Positions 16,204 through 25,950 of a DNA stretch of 64,000 nt are shown here, piece by piece. Both the position numbers and the translations under genes were made by a program. Each line of letters starts with the position of its first letter. The stretch's first letter is position 1. The notes below the pieces were generated by a model, which was given only the letters and a program-made list of their open reading frames with translations, was not told the DNA's origin and searched no databases. This DNA comes from Bacteroidota bacterium (lineage in GTDB: Bacteria > Bacteroidota > Bacteroidia > B-17B0 > Aurantibacillaceae), in the NCBI GenBank assembly GCA_016185125.1, contig JACPOC010000021.1, positions 179,518-243,517 on the forward strand, given 5' to 3'.

Positions 16204-17439
16204 TTAAAAATTTAAAATCACTTTTCGAATAATAGCCACGCAATCCACCAGTTGTTTTTCATTGATAACCAAAGGTGGGGCAAAACGGATAATATCGCCA
16301 TGCGTTGGCTTAGCGAGTAAACCGCTTTGAGCCAGTTGCAAACAAACCTCCCAAGCTGTTTTACCTTCTTTTTCCTTAATTACCATGGCGGCAAATAATC
16401 CTCTTCCTCGAACAGCTGTTACAAGTTCCGGACGTTCATTTTTAATTTTATTCAATTCTTCGAGAAGAATTTTTCCGAGTCGTTCTGAATTTTCAGCAAG
16501 CTTTTCTTCTTTTAAAACAGTTAAGCCTGCAATGGCCGCTTTACATGCTACCGGATTTCCGCCGTAGGTTGATCCATGCTGCCCGGGCTTAATGCAAAGC
16601 ATAATTTCATCATTCGCCAAAACAGCTGAGACCGGATAAACCCCGCCTGACAACGCTTTGCCAAGAATAAGAATATCTGGATGCACCCCTTCGTGATCGC
16701 AGGAAAGTATTTTTCCTGTGCGTCCTAATCCCGACTGAATTTCATCAGCAATAAAAAGTACATTGTGTTTTTTACAAGAATCATAGACTTTTTTGAGATA
16801 TCCGTCGTCAGGAATAACAACGCCTGCCTCGCCTTGTACAGGTTCGATAAGAAACCCTGCTATATTTTTATCGGAAGAAAGTAATTTCTCCAATGCCTCC
16901 GCATCATTAAAAGGTACCTTTAAAAAGCCCGGAGTAAACGGGCCAAACTGCCCGTAAGAATCAGGATCCGAAGATATCGAAACGATGGAAATAGTGCGCC
17001 CGTGAAAGTTGTTTTCACAAACTACAATTTTGGCTTCATTATCTGCGATTCCCTTTTTCGCATAACCCCATCTACGTGCCATTTTTAAAGCCGTTTCAAC
17101 GCCTTCGGCACCGGTGTTCATGGGCAACACCTTATCATAACCGAAAAACTGAGTGATGAATTTTTCGTATTCACCTAAACTGTCGTTATAAAAAGCGCGG
17201 GAAGAAAGCGTAAGCTTCTGTAATTGCGTTATTGTGGCCGCCACTATATCAGGGTGACAATGCCCTTGATTAACCGCACTGTAGGCAGACAAAAAATCAA
17301 AATATTTTTTACCATCCACATCCCAAACGTAAACACCTTCACCCTTTTCAAGCACAACAGGTATTGGATGATAATTATGAGCGCCGTATTTTTCTTCCAG
17401 TTCCATTAAACGGTTACTCTTTTTCATAGTTTCAATCAT
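16204..17439 (-). CDS. rocD: Ornithine--oxo-acid aminotransferase
   Basis: This is a PLP enzyme converting ornithine plus 2-oxoglutarate to glutamate semialdehyde plus glutamate. The product is 411 aa, class III aminotransferase. It contains [20 protein letters not shown] at the start, the family's [38 protein letters not shown] and the PLP lysine in [15 protein letters not shown]. The glutamate-contacting region [15 protein letters not shown] is also present. A second ATG twelve bases in (17427) is possible. A TATATTTG box on the minus strand at 17457-17464 is a likely -7 element. Together with the arginase-family gene at 37.7 kb it would complete an arginine-to-glutamate route. Confidence 0.95.
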   Translation of the reverse strand: MIETMKKSNRLMELEEKYGAHNYHPIPVVLEKGEGVYVWDVDGKKYFDFLSAYSAVNQGHCHPDIVAATITQLQKLTLSSRAFYNDSLGEYEKFITQFFGYDKVLPMNTGAEGVETALKMARRWGYAKKGIADNEAKIVVCENNFHGRTISIVSISSDPDSYGQFGPFTPGFLKVPFNDAEALEKLLSSDKNIAGFLIEPVQGEAGVVIPDDGYLKKVYDSCKKHNVLFIADEIQSGLGRTGKILSCDHEGVHPDILILGKALSGGVYPVSAVLANDEIMLCIKPGQHGSTYGGNPVACKAAIAGLTVLKEEKLAENSERLGKILLEELNKIKNERPELVTAVRGRGLFAAMVIKEKEGKTAWEVCLQLAQSGLLAKPTHGDIIRFAPPLVINEKQLVDCVAIIRKVILNF

Positions 17440-17456
17440 AGCAATAATTTAGTATA

Positions 17457-17464
17457 CAAATATA
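17457..17464 (-). promoter_or_regulatory. -7 box for rocD
   Basis: Minus-strand TATATTTG matches TAnnTTTG exactly and lies 17 nt upstream of the ATG at 17439. No good TTG is found at the expected -33 distance. Confidence 0.4.
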
Positions 17465-17542
17465 CAAATTTGAGAGAGGATTTCCTAAGTAAATAGGCGT
17501 TGATGTGGCACTTTAAAGCCCAATAAAATATAAATATTTACT

Positions 17543-18916
17543 TCAATAATATTTATCTATCAAATAGAAAAGCGCACCTATAGCACCGGCACCAAGGTTG
17601 AGTTCGCGTTTGTTTACCTTATCAAAAGTATCCTGTGCAGTATGATGAATATCAAAGTAACGTTGATTATCCGGCTCCAATCCAATGCAAGGAACACCTA
17701 ATTTTTCGAGTCCTATAAGATCAGCACCTCCACCACCTTTTTCAATTTTTTCAATAAGGTAAGGTTCGAAAAGTTTCTGCCATTTAACAACAAGATTATA
17801 TAAGCCTTTTAAAGTATCTACACCAAATCCTCTGGGCGTAAAGCCACCGGCATCGGTTTCTAACGCCGCAATATGTATTTCATTATTTTCTTTAGCTAAT
17901 TTTCCATAAGCCGTCCCTCCTGCCAAGCCGTTTTCTTCGTTCATAAAAGCAACTGCCCGGATGGTATGTTTTGGTTTTATTCCCAGAATTTTAAACATGG
18001 CTAGCATTTCCATGGTTTGCACCACTCCTGCCCCATCATCATGAGCGCCTTGTCCGTTATCCCAACTGTCCAAATGTCCACCCGCTGTTAAATATTGATT
18101 TCTTTTTTCAGAGCCGTTTATCTGCCCTATAACATTATAAGAAAGCGTATCCGGACGCATTGAACAATCTGTTTTTATACTAACGGTTAGCTCCTTGTCA
18201 CCTCTAAGAGCTTCGGCTAAAATATCAGCGGCAACATAACTTATGGCTATTGATGTTATTCTAATTTTACTTAAAGAAGTATCGTAATTCATGTTTCCGG
18301 TATGTGGCTCGTCATCAGCCACAGAGCTCATGCTTCGAACTATGGAGGCCACCGCGCCATATTTGGCAGCGTAACTAGCACCGCGACTACGGTATTTAAC
18401 TGTTTCCCCGTATGCTGTTCCGGGACGGATATGCTCCTGCTTGAAAAATACATTATAAAAAACAATTTTTCCTTTTACTTCCTTCTCGCCCAGTTTTTCT
18501 AATTCTTCAAAACTTTTTACTTCTATCACTTTGGCTTTTACTCCGAGTGGCTCTGTACCAACTGAACTGCCAAGCGCAATACATTTTAATTCCTTATTAA
18601 GCTTTAACTTAAAAGAACTGATTGAACAGCTTTCTTTTTTTCCACGTATCCAATGCGGAACCATGCAAGGTTGAAGTATTACGGTATCTGCACCGGCTGC
18701 ATACATACTTTTTACAGCCCAAGTTACGGCTGCTGCTGCCTTAGGACTCCCGCTTAGCCTTCCACCTATTTTTGTAGAAAGATATTCAAGATTGGAATAT
18801 GTTTTACTTTGCGTAAGATAGTAATCATAAATTTTTCTTATTTGAACAGAATCATTAGTTTGCGATTGGACATTAAAAGATACAAACCATAAAACTAAAA
18901 TATAAAACTTTTGCAT
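17543..18916 (-). CDS. Secreted M28-family zinc metallopeptidase with PA domain
   Basis: The product has about 457 aa. The start at ATG 18916 gives a clean signal peptide (MQKFYILVLWFVSFNVQS); a longer in-frame start at 18946 would overlap the DUF721 gene. A protease-associated region lies around residues 120-230. The M28 zinc ligands are visible as His/Asp in AGGHLDSWDNGQGAHDDGAG, Glu-Glu in FMNEENGLAGG, Asp in LETDAGG and His in FDIHHTAQDTFDKV. It is an aminopeptidase or carboxypeptidase acting in the periplasm or outside the cell. It is the last gene of a minus-strand run lnt-lpdA-purE-lipoprotein-DUF721. Confidence 0.9.
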   Translation of the reverse strand: MQKFYILVLWFVSFNVQSQTNDSVQIRKIYDYYLTQSKTYSNLEYLSTKIGGRLSGSPKAAAAVTWAVKSMYAAGADTVILQPCMVPHWIRGKKESCSISSFKLKLNKELKCIALGSSVGTEPLGVKAKVIEVKSFEELEKLGEKEVKGKIVFYNVFFKQEHIRPGTAYGETVKYRSRGASYAAKYGAVASIVRSMSSVADDEPHTGNMNYDTSLSKIRITSIAISYVAADILAEALRGDKELTVSIKTDCSMRPDTLSYNVIGQINGSEKRNQYLTAGGHLDSWDNGQGAHDDGAGVVQTMEMLAMFKILGIKPKHTIRAVAFMNEENGLAGGTAYGKLAKENNEIHIAALETDAGGFTPRGFGVDTLKGLYNLVVKWQKLFEPYLIEKIEKGGGGADLIGLEKLGVPCIGLEPDNQRYFDIHHTAQDTFDKVNKRELNLGAGAIGALFYLIDKYY

Positions 18917-18923
18917 AAAGTAT

Positions 18924-19217
18924 TTACTGAATAACAATTTCTTCAACTAATTTATATCCGCAGAATTTATTAATGTTGTTTAATAATTCTTCTTTTCTAA
19001 AAGAAACTTCGTGTTTTAAAGCCGGAGATTTTAAAGTAACAACAATTCGTTTTCTTAAAAAAAAAATACCGGTAGTATTAACCGCAATAGGCTCACCGGC
19101 AATTTCTTTCCAGTTATTTTTTACAGAAAATTGCGAGATTTTTACATCCAAATTTTCCTGTTTGAATATCTGCGTTATTGCATCACCAAGCTTTATAAGA
19201 TTATTTTTTTTTGCCAC
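18924..19217 (-). CDS. DUF721 (DciA-like) protein
   Basis: The 97-aa basic protein matches the DUF721 core: LGDAITQIFKQENLD, NNWKEIAGEPIAVNTTG, RIVVTLKSPALKHEVSF, KEELLNNIN. DciA, a DUF721 member, loads the replicative helicase in many bacteria; whether this short form does so is inferred. Its stop lies 7 nt before the M28 ATG and its start 4 nt after the lipoprotein stop. Confidence 0.82.
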   Translation of the reverse strand: MAKKNNLIKLGDAITQIFKQENLDVKISQFSVKNNWKEIAGEPIAVNTTGIFFLRKRIVVTLKSPALKHEVSFRKEELLNNINKFCGYKLVEEIVIQ

Positions 19218-19221
19218 TTTT

Positions 19222-19431
19222 TTATTTGATCACACAGTACGTTTTTTTTGTGCCAATGCTTGCTTTGCTGTGTTTATATTCACATTTAGATAATGCTTCC
19301 GATTTATCTTGAGCCGTTACCTGATACGCATCATCAGCGCGGTTTTGCGAGGTTATGGTGCTGCACTCGCAGGTGTATCTTTTGCAGCTGCTTATCATGA
19401 GGATTGCTCCTATACATAAAATTGCTCTCAT
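19222..19431 (-). CDS. Small putative lipoprotein (69 aa)
   Basis: The N-terminus MRAILCIGAILMISSC ends in a lipobox-like ISSC, so Cys16 would be acylated. The mature part is about 53 residues with several further cysteines (YTCECST, KCEYKHSK, TYCVIK). No family was recognised. Tight spacing to DUF721 (4 nt) supports it being real. Confidence 0.6.
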   Translation of the reverse strand: MRAILCIGAILMISSCKRYTCECSTITSQNRADDAYQVTAQDKSEALSKCEYKHSKASIGTKKTYCVIK

Positions 19432-19479
19432 TGGGGGATGGGTTATTTTATTGTTTTTTATTTTTATTTTTTCACATAC

Positions 19480-19977
19480 CTAAACCGATTTTTTCATTGC
19501 ATCACTTGCCTTATTTACTTTTTCTTTTAATTCGTTTTTATAATCTGAAATTTTTTGAAGTAAATCTTTATCTGAAGTGCCTAATATTTGGGCGGCCAAA
19601 ATCCCTGCATTTTGTGAAGCGTTAATAGCCACCGTAGCCACCGGAACACCATTTGGCATCTGCACAATACTTAACAGACTGTCCCATCCATCAATGCTGT
19701 TGCTGCTTTTTACGGGCACACCAATAACAGGCAGAGGAGATAATGAGGCTACCATGCCCGGTAAATGCGCGGCACCACCGGCTCCTGCAATAACTACTTT
19801 CAAGCCACGGTCTGCCGCAGTTTTTGCATACTCAAACATTTTTTCGGGTGTTCGGTGGGCAGAAACAATATCAATTTCGAAAGCAATATCAAATTGTTTT
19901 AAAATATCGGCCGCTGCCTGCATTATCGGCAGATCGCTCTTGCTTCCCATTATTATTCCAACTCTTGGTGTATTCAT
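19480..19977 (-). CDS. purE: N5-carboxyaminoimidazole ribonucleotide mutase
   Basis: This is a purine biosynthesis enzyme converting N5-CAIR to CAIR in the cytosol. The 165-aa product has the class I PurE motifs [42 protein letters not shown] and PVIGVPVKS. The Ser and His of SAHRT are the active-site residues of the family. It starts 21 nt after the lpdA stop. No purK is adjacent. Confidence 0.97.
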   Translation of the reverse strand: MNTPRVGIIMGSKSDLPIMQAAADILKQFDIAFEIDIVSAHRTPEKMFEYAKTAADRGLKVVIAGAGGAAHLPGMVASLSPLPVIGVPVKSSNSIDGWDSLLSIVQMPNGVPVATVAINASQNAGILAAQILGTSDKDLLQKISDYKNELKEKVNKASDAMKKSV

Positions 19978-19998
19978 CGCTTTGACTTTTATGTTAAT

Positions 19999-21405
19999 TT
20001 ATATATGCAAAGCGCGTTTTCCTGTCGCGTCTAAACAAGCTTCTTTCATGCTCTCCGTAAAGGTAGGATGCGCATGACTCATTCTGCTGATATCTTCCGC
20101 ACTTGCCTTGTATTCCATAGCAACTACGGCTTCCGCTATCATATCTGCCGTTCGTGGACCAATCATGTGAACTCCCAGAATTTCGTCCGTGACTTCATCA
20201 GCTAAAACTTTTACAAAACCATCTGTATCCATACTTGCACGTGCTCGCCCGCTTGCCTTAAACGGAAAGCTGCCCACTCTGTATTTTTTACCCTGTTCTT
20301 TTAATTGCTCTTCAGTATAACCTACAGTGGCAACTTCCGGCCATGTGTAAACAACACCGGGAATTAAATTGTAATTAATGTGTGGTTTTTGACCTGCCAT
20401 TTGTTCGGCTACAAACACACCTTCTTCTTCAGCTTTATGAGCAAGCATGGCGCCTTTTACCACATCCCCAATCGCATAAATCCCCTCCACATTGGTTTTT
20501 AAATGATCGTCGGTTTCAATCCTTCCTTTACTGTCAACCTTCACTCCTATTTTATCTAATCCAAGATTATCAGTATAAGGTTTGCGTCCTACAGCAACTA
20601 GACAATAGTCGCCTTTAACTTCAACTTTTTCTGCTTTAGAGTTTAAAGAACTAACGGTTACCTCTTTGCCATTACTTTTAACTCCTGTAACTTTATGTTT
20701 AAATAAAAATTCAAAACTTAAATTCTTTTTCAGAACACGCTGCAACTCTTTGCTTAACCCGCCATCCATTCCGGGAATTAAACGATCCATAAATTCTACA
20801 ACAGTTACCTTGCTGCCTAAACGGCCGTATACACTTCCAAGTTCAAGGCCTATTACGCCTCCACCTATAATGATCAAATGCTTGGGCACTTCATTCATTT
20901 CAAGGGCTTCTGTAGAAGTTATCACCCTTTTTTTATCCAGTTCAATTCCCGGCAGACTTGATGGTTTTGATCCTGTGGCTATAATTGTTTTCCCGGTTTC
21001 AATAGTTTCTTTCTTACCATCTTCTTTTTCAATATCAATTGTGTTTTTTGTCGCGAAGGTGGCATGGCCCGTAAAAATAGTGATCTTGTTTTTCCTCATC
21101 AGAAAATTTATTCCTTCAACGGTCACTTTTACAACTCCACGCTTACGCTCTATCATCTGTTTTAAATTAACCTTGGGAGTTTTTATATCGATGCCGTGCT
21201 CTTCAAAATGATGAAGCGCATTATAAAAATGTTCGCTTGAATCTAATAATGCTTTTGAGGGAATGCAACCGACGTTTAAACAGGTGCCGCCAAGAGAAGG
21301 GTATTTTTCTATCAGGGCTGTTTTCATTCCCAATTGTGCACAGCGAATTGCAGCCACATAACCTCCGGGACCAGCGCCAACAATAGTAACATCAAATTTT
21401 TCCAT
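19999..21405 (-). CDS. lpdA: Dihydrolipoyl dehydrogenase
   Basis: This is the E3 subunit of 2-oxo acid dehydrogenase and glycine cleavage complexes; it reoxidises dihydrolipoamide with NAD+. The product is about 468 aa from the ATG at 21405 (MEKFDVTIVGAGPGGYVAAI), preferred over an in-frame TTG at 21417. Visible are the FAD loop GAGPGG, the redox disulfide GGTCLNVGCIPSKAL, the NAD loop IGGGVIGLELGS, the second FAD motif GIYAIGDV and the C-terminal active-site His/Glu in HAHPTFTE. No E1/E2 genes are nearby, so it probably serves several complexes. Confidence 0.97.
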   Translation of the reverse strand: MEKFDVTIVGAGPGGYVAAIRCAQLGMKTALIEKYPSLGGTCLNVGCIPSKALLDSSEHFYNALHHFEEHGIDIKTPKVNLKQMIERKRGVVKVTVEGINFLMRKNKITIFTGHATFATKNTIDIEKEDGKKETIETGKTIIATGSKPSSLPGIELDKKRVITSTEALEMNEVPKHLIIIGGGVIGLELGSVYGRLGSKVTVVEFMDRLIPGMDGGLSKELQRVLKKNLSFEFLFKHKVTGVKSNGKEVTVSSLNSKAEKVEVKGDYCLVAVGRKPYTDNLGLDKIGVKVDSKGRIETDDHLKTNVEGIYAIGDVVKGAMLAHKAEEEGVFVAEQMAGQKPHINYNLIPGVVYTWPEVATVGYTEEQLKEQGKKYRVGSFPFKASGRARASMDTDGFVKVLADEVTDEILGVHMIGPRTADMIAEAVVAMEYKASAEDISRMSHAHPTFTESMKEACLDATGKRALHI

Positions 21406-21500
21406 AACCAATTGCAAAATTGTTTTTAAAATTTTAACAAGCTCTAATTTACGCTTTTTTTCCTAAAATTATTTTAAAATGAGCTGATAGTTTAAAACTT

Positions 21501-23147
21501 TCAAGCCTTTTTCAGGAAGCGATTAAAAACGATGAATGCCAATAGAATAAGGCTTATCAAGACGGAGGTGTAAGATATAAGGTCTCCAAATCGAGAGAAA
21601 AAAGTTAAGTCTTTATTAGGTGTAATGTTTTTTTGTATGACCGCTTCTTTCCACCATTCTGTAGGTTCACTGATATTACCAAATTCATCAATAAAACAAC
21701 TTGTTCCTGTGTTGGCACTTCTGGCAATCTGCCTTCTGTTTTCAATAGCACGCAACCGCGCGTAATTTAAATGCTGCACATGCCCCGGCGAATTGCCCCA
21801 CCATCCATCATTGGTAATAATAAAAATAAATGTAGCCCCTTTGCGAACATAACCGGTTACAAAGTCCCCAAAAATGCTTTCATAGCATATCACAGGAGCA
21901 ACGCCTAGCATATTGTTTTCACCATTAAAACTTATTCTTTCTTTCTGAAGTCCCAAACTTCCGGAAGTTCCTCCCATTTCAAGGGATAATTTTTCCAATG
22001 GCTTTAATAAAGCCGGAAAAGGCATCAATTCAGAACCCGGGACCAATTTTGATTTATGATAAATTTGAATTCCGTTTTTATCTATCTGAAGCGCAGTATT
22101 AAAATAATCAAAATAAACGCCGCTTTGATGCTTTCTGGCAGTAACAGTTATATCTTTTTCATTTCTGTAAAATTTTATTGAGCTTGTGCCCACAACAATT
22201 TTCAATCGAGGAAAAGGGGTAATCAAACTATCCATAAAAAAGCGAATGGCCGCCGCTTGATCAAGCACTTCTTCATCCAAATTATCAATAATAAAAGTTT
22301 CGGGTAAAACCAGATAATCGGTTTCTGAAGTAATTTTTCCTTTGGTTAACCGAAGCATTTTATCAAATTGCACACTAAACGCATCCTCGAACTTATCATT
22401 ATACGGATCTATATTCGGTTGAACAATTACAGCATTCACACTTCTATTTATTTTTGACAATGGAGTTCTTAACCCATAAATGCAGAATGAAATTAAAAGT
22501 GGAAGCAAAATAGCAGCGGCAATTTTTAATATAGGCTTAGACACAAATTTTAACGATGTATTATATTTTATAACAGTAAACACCAAAACATTTACGAATA
22601 ATGCCCATAAAGTCCCGCCGGAGGTGCCTGTAATTTCATACCACTGTATCCATTGATGGTTAAAAGCAAAAACATTTCCAATGGTTAACCAAGTCCAAGC
22701 TAAATCCCATAATGAATGGCCGTGTTCCCAGGCAATCCATATAGGAATAAGTAACCAAACGGCCCAAGGCTTATTAATCTTGTATTTAATATTGGAGAAA
22801 ATAAGAAACACAATTGCCATTAAAAGCCCGTTAGCAACAAAAGCTACAACTGCAGCCGGCTTACCAAACTGAATTAAAAACACCCACCAGGTAACTAAAA
22901 CATTCCAGGCGATAAATGTAAATAACGCGAGCCTGAATACCTTCAGTTTTCGCTTCGGATCATCGGTTAAAGAAATTCTATCTTCCGCAATTAGTAAAGG
23001 AACAAAGGCAAAAAAAATAACAATTGTTAAATGAAAGTACCACGAAACAGATAATAAAATAGCACTTAAGAGCGATAAAATAAAATTGTTTGGCCTGATT
23101 TGCATAGTCGGTGAAGATACTACAAATTGTTTCGCCATCGAAGCCAT
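21501..23147 (-). CDS. lnt: Apolipoprotein N-acyltransferase
   Basis: This is an inner-membrane enzyme that N-acylates the lipoprotein cysteine. The 548-aa product has about six N-terminal membrane helices, then a nitrilase-like periplasmic domain. The catalytic Glu is in LVLPETFII (about residue 265), Lys in KSKLVPGSELMPF, and Cys in APVICYESIFGDF. A last membrane helix lies at the C-terminus (SYTVLISLILLAFIVF-like). Together with lspA at 51.8 kb it belongs to lipoprotein maturation. An internal ATG at 23138 is an alternative start. Confidence 0.94.
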   Translation of the reverse strand: MASMAKQFVVSSPTMQIRPNNFILSLLSAILLSVSWYFHLTIVIFFAFVPLLIAEDRISLTDDPKRKLKVFRLALFTFIAWNVLVTWWVFLIQFGKPAAVVAFVANGLLMAIVFLIFSNIKYKINKPWAVWLLIPIWIAWEHGHSLWDLAWTWLTIGNVFAFNHQWIQWYEITGTSGGTLWALFVNVLVFTVIKYNTSLKFVSKPILKIAAAILLPLLISFCIYGLRTPLSKINRSVNAVIVQPNIDPYNDKFEDAFSVQFDKMLRLTKGKITSETDYLVLPETFIIDNLDEEVLDQAAAIRFFMDSLITPFPRLKIVVGTSSIKFYRNEKDITVTARKHQSGVYFDYFNTALQIDKNGIQIYHKSKLVPGSELMPFPALLKPLEKLSLEMGGTSGSLGLQKERISFNGENNMLGVAPVICYESIFGDFVTGYVRKGATFIFIITNDGWWGNSPGHVQHLNYARLRAIENRRQIARSANTGTSCFIDEFGNISEPTEWWKEAVIQKNITPNKDLTFFSRFGDLISYTSVLISLILLAFIVFNRFLKKA

Positions 23148-23241
23148 CCCCCAATTATGTTTACATCTTGCCTTGATATTTTAAAAAAAATTTAATCTGT
23201 CTTTCTTGATTTAACAGTATATTTACAAGTTGCATTTTTTT

Positions 23242-24750
23242 ATGACTGAGCAAGGCACTACTATACCCGAACGTAAACTATATCCTTTTCAAGAAGAGGC
23301 TGTAAATAATATTTTTAACCGTTTAATGGAGCTTCCTCCAAATGCTAATTTATTATTTCAACTCCCTACCGGCGGTGGTAAAACAATTATTTTTAGCGAG
23401 ATTGCGCGCCGCTATATTGAAAAATTTAAACGCAAAGTTTTAATACTTACACACCGAATAGAATTAAGTAAACAAACTTCTGACGTTCTTGCTACTTTAG
23501 GAATTAGCGTAAAAGTAATTAATAGCGAAGTAAAAGATTTGCCTCAACAGAGCAATTATCAAACATTTATTGCACTGGTTGAAACACTTAATAACCGATT
23601 ACAAGAAAACGACCAATTTTTGGAAGATATAGGATTGGTAATTGTTGACGAGGCGCATAACAATTCCTTTAGAAAAATCTTCCATTATTTTAATGATGTA
23701 AATATTTTAGGAGTTACCGCAACACCTTTAAGCAGCAATAAAAAATTACCTCTTTATCAAACTTACAGCGATTTAATAGTTGGACAAAGTATTTCCGCCC
23801 TAATTGAACAAGGTTATTTATGCGAAGGCCAAACTTATACCTTTGATGTGAATTTAAGTTCGTTGCGTGTGGGAAGTAATGGTGAATTTACTGTTGGCTC
23901 CCACGAAATGCTTTATACGCAATCCATCATGCAAAGCAAATTGATTGAAGCCTATGAAGAAATTGGAAAAGGCACTAAAACATTAATTTTTAATGCTGGT
24001 ATTCTTACAAGCCGCGCAGTTTACGAAACGTTAAAGAAAAAAGGACTTCCGGTTAAACACCTTGACAGTACGTTTAGTGATAAAGACCGCGCTGATACAC
24101 TTGATTGGTTTCGTAAAACCAAAGACGGGATTTTATCTTCAGTAAGTATTCTTACAACCGGTTTTGATGAGCCGGAGGTAGAAACAATTATGCTCAACCG
24201 CGCTACTAAATCTCTTACTCTTTATCATCAGATGATTGGGCGTGGAAGTCGTGTTCTTCCAACAAAAAAGCAATTTAAAATAATAGATCTCGGAAACAAC
24301 TCCCGCCGTTTTAATTTATGGCAGTATCCCATTGATTGGAAACACGTTTTTGTTGCTCCACACTTATATCTCGAACATCGTTACAAAGATGAGTGGGATT
24401 ATGAAATGGAGAATGATTACGATCTTCCCGCCGAAATCAAGGAGCGTTTTCTCAATTCAAGCGCTGAATCGTTTATAGTTCGCGACCGTTATGCGATGGC
24501 TTTACGGAAAGGAAAAAAGCCTCAGGTTGTTTTAGATGAAAGTCTTGAGGATCATTTTGCGCGCATTAAAGATAACGCTTCTGACTTTGACGAAGCCTTT
24601 GAATTATTCAATCTGTTAAATGAAGAGATGAAATACCGGATTAAACAATTTGGTAAATGCATTAACGCAACACATAATCACAGCGATTGGCAATATCAGC
24701 AATACGCAAGCAGACTTCGGCGCCGTTTAATGAACTTTTTTGTAGAATAA
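23242..24750 (+). CDS. DEAD/DEAH-box superfamily 2 helicase
   Basis: The product has about 502 aa from the ATG at 23242. The SF2 motifs are Q-like YPFQEEAVNNI, Walker A LPTGGGKTIIFSE, Ia TLTHRIEL-like (LILTHRIELSKQ), II LVIVDEAHNNSF, III GVTATPLSS, and V/VI FDEPEVETIMLNRAT plus LYHQMIGRGSRVLP. It belongs to the RAD25/type III restriction-like group (YprA/SSL2-type). A conserved C-terminal extension of about 120 residues has no recognised domain. The role in DNA or RNA metabolism is unspecified. The small membrane protein overlaps its stop. Confidence 0.9.
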   Translation: MTEQGTTIPERKLYPFQEEAVNNIFNRLMELPPNANLLFQLPTGGGKTIIFSEIARRYIEKFKRKVLILTHRIELSKQTSDVLATLGISVKVINSEVKDLPQQSNYQTFIALVETLNNRLQENDQFLEDIGLVIVDEAHNNSFRKIFHYFNDVNILGVTATPLSSNKKLPLYQTYSDLIVGQSISALIEQGYLCEGQTYTFDVNLSSLRVGSNGEFTVGSHEMLYTQSIMQSKLIEAYEEIGKGTKTLIFNAGILTSRAVYETLKKKGLPVKHLDSTFSDKDRADTLDWFRKTKDGILSSVSILTTGFDEPEVETIMLNRATKSLTLYHQMIGRGSRVLPTKKQFKIIDLGNNSRRFNLWQYPIDWKHVFVAPHLYLEHRYKDEWDYEMENDYDLPAEIKERFLNSSAESFIVRDRYAMALRKGKKPQVVLDESLEDHFARIKDNASDFDEAFELFNLLNEEMKYRIKQFGKCINATHNHSDWQYQQYASRLRRRLMNFFVE

Positions 24751-25016
24751 TGAGTCACCGTTTTCTTTACAAACTTCTTGGCTATCTTTCAATAGTTATT
24801 GGGTTGGCAGCAACCGGTTGTATGTTTAAAATCCAAAATATGTTTTATGGAATTGCTTTGGCAATTTTAGGATTTATACTTTCCGGAATTAATGTTTACC
24901 TCAACACAAAATATTACAGCGAAGAAGAAACTTATCCGAAAGGCTATTTTGGAATGTTTTTCAGTTCCCTGCCTGTTCTGTTTATGCTATTTGTAATCTT
25001 TAGATTTAAAAAATAA
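24750..25016 (+). CDS. Small membrane protein (88 aa)
   Basis: The ATG at 24750 overlaps the last base of the helicase TAA, so the two are translationally coupled. Three hydrophobic stretches are visible (YLSIVIGLAATGCMF, YGIALAILGFILSGINVYL, MFFSSLPVLFMLFVIF) with a basic end RFKK. No family was recognised. It ends 1 nt before the convergent hemF stop. Confidence 0.7.
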   Translation: MSHRFLYKLLGYLSIVIGLAATGCMFKIQNMFYGIALAILGFILSGINVYLNTKYYSEEETYPKGYFGMFFSSLPVLFMLFVIFRFKK

Positions 25017-25017
25017 G

Positions 25018-25950
25018 CTATACCCAATTTATTCCTTTTTTAAGTAAAGCTAAAGTGCGTTCTTCTTCTGAATTTTTCTGAGGCTTAAAATCATATTCCC
25101 AACCGGCTATTTTAGGGAGACTCATCAAAATAGATTCTACTCGGCCATTTGTTTCGAGTCCAAATTTTGTTCCTTTATCATACACCAAATTAAATTCTAC
25201 ATAGCGTCCCCGACGAAGTAAAGCCCATTGCTTTTGCAGTTCGCCAAAAATTTTATTTTTATTCCTGGTAATAAGCTCCGTATAAATTGGCGCAAAAGAC
25301 TGTCCAACTTCTTTCCAAAAATTCAAATTTTTATTAAAAGACATTTCATTATTTTCATTAAGTCGATCAAAAAATATTCCACCAATGCCGCGAGTTTCTT
25401 TACGATGTGTAATAAAAAAATAATCATCAGCCCACTCCTTGAATTTTTTATAGTAAGATGCGTTATGACGATCGCAAACTTTTTTTAATTCGCTATGAAA
25501 GAATTTCGCATCTTCATCATTTACATAATGGGGGGTCAGATCAATTCCTCCGCCCAACCATTTTATTCCCCCGTCCATTTCAAAATAACGAATGTTCATA
25601 TGGATGATTGGCACAAAAGGATTTTTTGGATGAATAACAATAGAAACTCCGGTAGCAAAAAATTGCGGAATATTCCCGACTTTTCCTAAGTTTGCATCGG
25701 CGCCCGGACTATGTTGTTGCTCCTTAAATAAAAATACAGGTGCATCGCCATGAACGGCACTAAATAAAACGCCGCCCTTTTCAATAACATTTCCTTCTTT
25801 AATGATTCGCGTTCTTCCTCCTCCGCCCTCGCTTCTTATCCAATTATCTTCTTCAAATTTAGCACCGCCATCTGCTTGTTCCAGCCAATCGCAAATAGAA
25901 TCTTGTAATTCTTTTAACCATTCAGAAATACTGCTACGATTTATTTCCAT
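25018..25950 (-). CDS. hemF: Oxygen-dependent coproporphyrinogen III oxidase
   Basis: This enzyme of aerobic haem synthesis converts coproporphyrinogen III to protoporphyrinogen IX. The 310-aa product shows the family's GGGGRTRIIKEGNVIEKGGV, VSIVIHPKNPFVPIIHMNIR, WLGGGIDLTPHYVNDED and RRGRYVEFNLVYDKGTKFGL. The first 10 nt overlap the end of the upstream LysM gene, so translation may be coupled. Other haem genes in the window are hemD and hemH. Confidence 0.96.
   Translation of the reverse strand: MEINRSSISEWLKELQDSICDWLEQADGGAKFEEDNWIRSEGGGGRTRIIKEGNVIEKGGVLFSAVHGDAPVFLFKEQQHSPGADANLGKVGNIPQFFATGVSIVIHPKNPFVPIIHMNIRYFEMDGGIKWLGGGIDLTPHYVNDEDAKFFHSELKKVCDRHNASYYKKFKEWADDYFFITHRKETRGIGGIFFDRLNENNEMSFNKNLNFWKEVGQSFAPIYTELITRNKNKIFGELQKQWALLRRGRYVEFNLVYDKGTKFGLETNGRVESILMSLPKIAGWEYDFKPQKNSEEERTLALLKKGINWV

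Noticed and set aside
23242..25016. Defence system (helicase plus small membrane protein)
   Set aside because: The helicase lacks nuclease or methylase partners, and the neighbours lnt and hemF are core genes; nothing else suggests defence.
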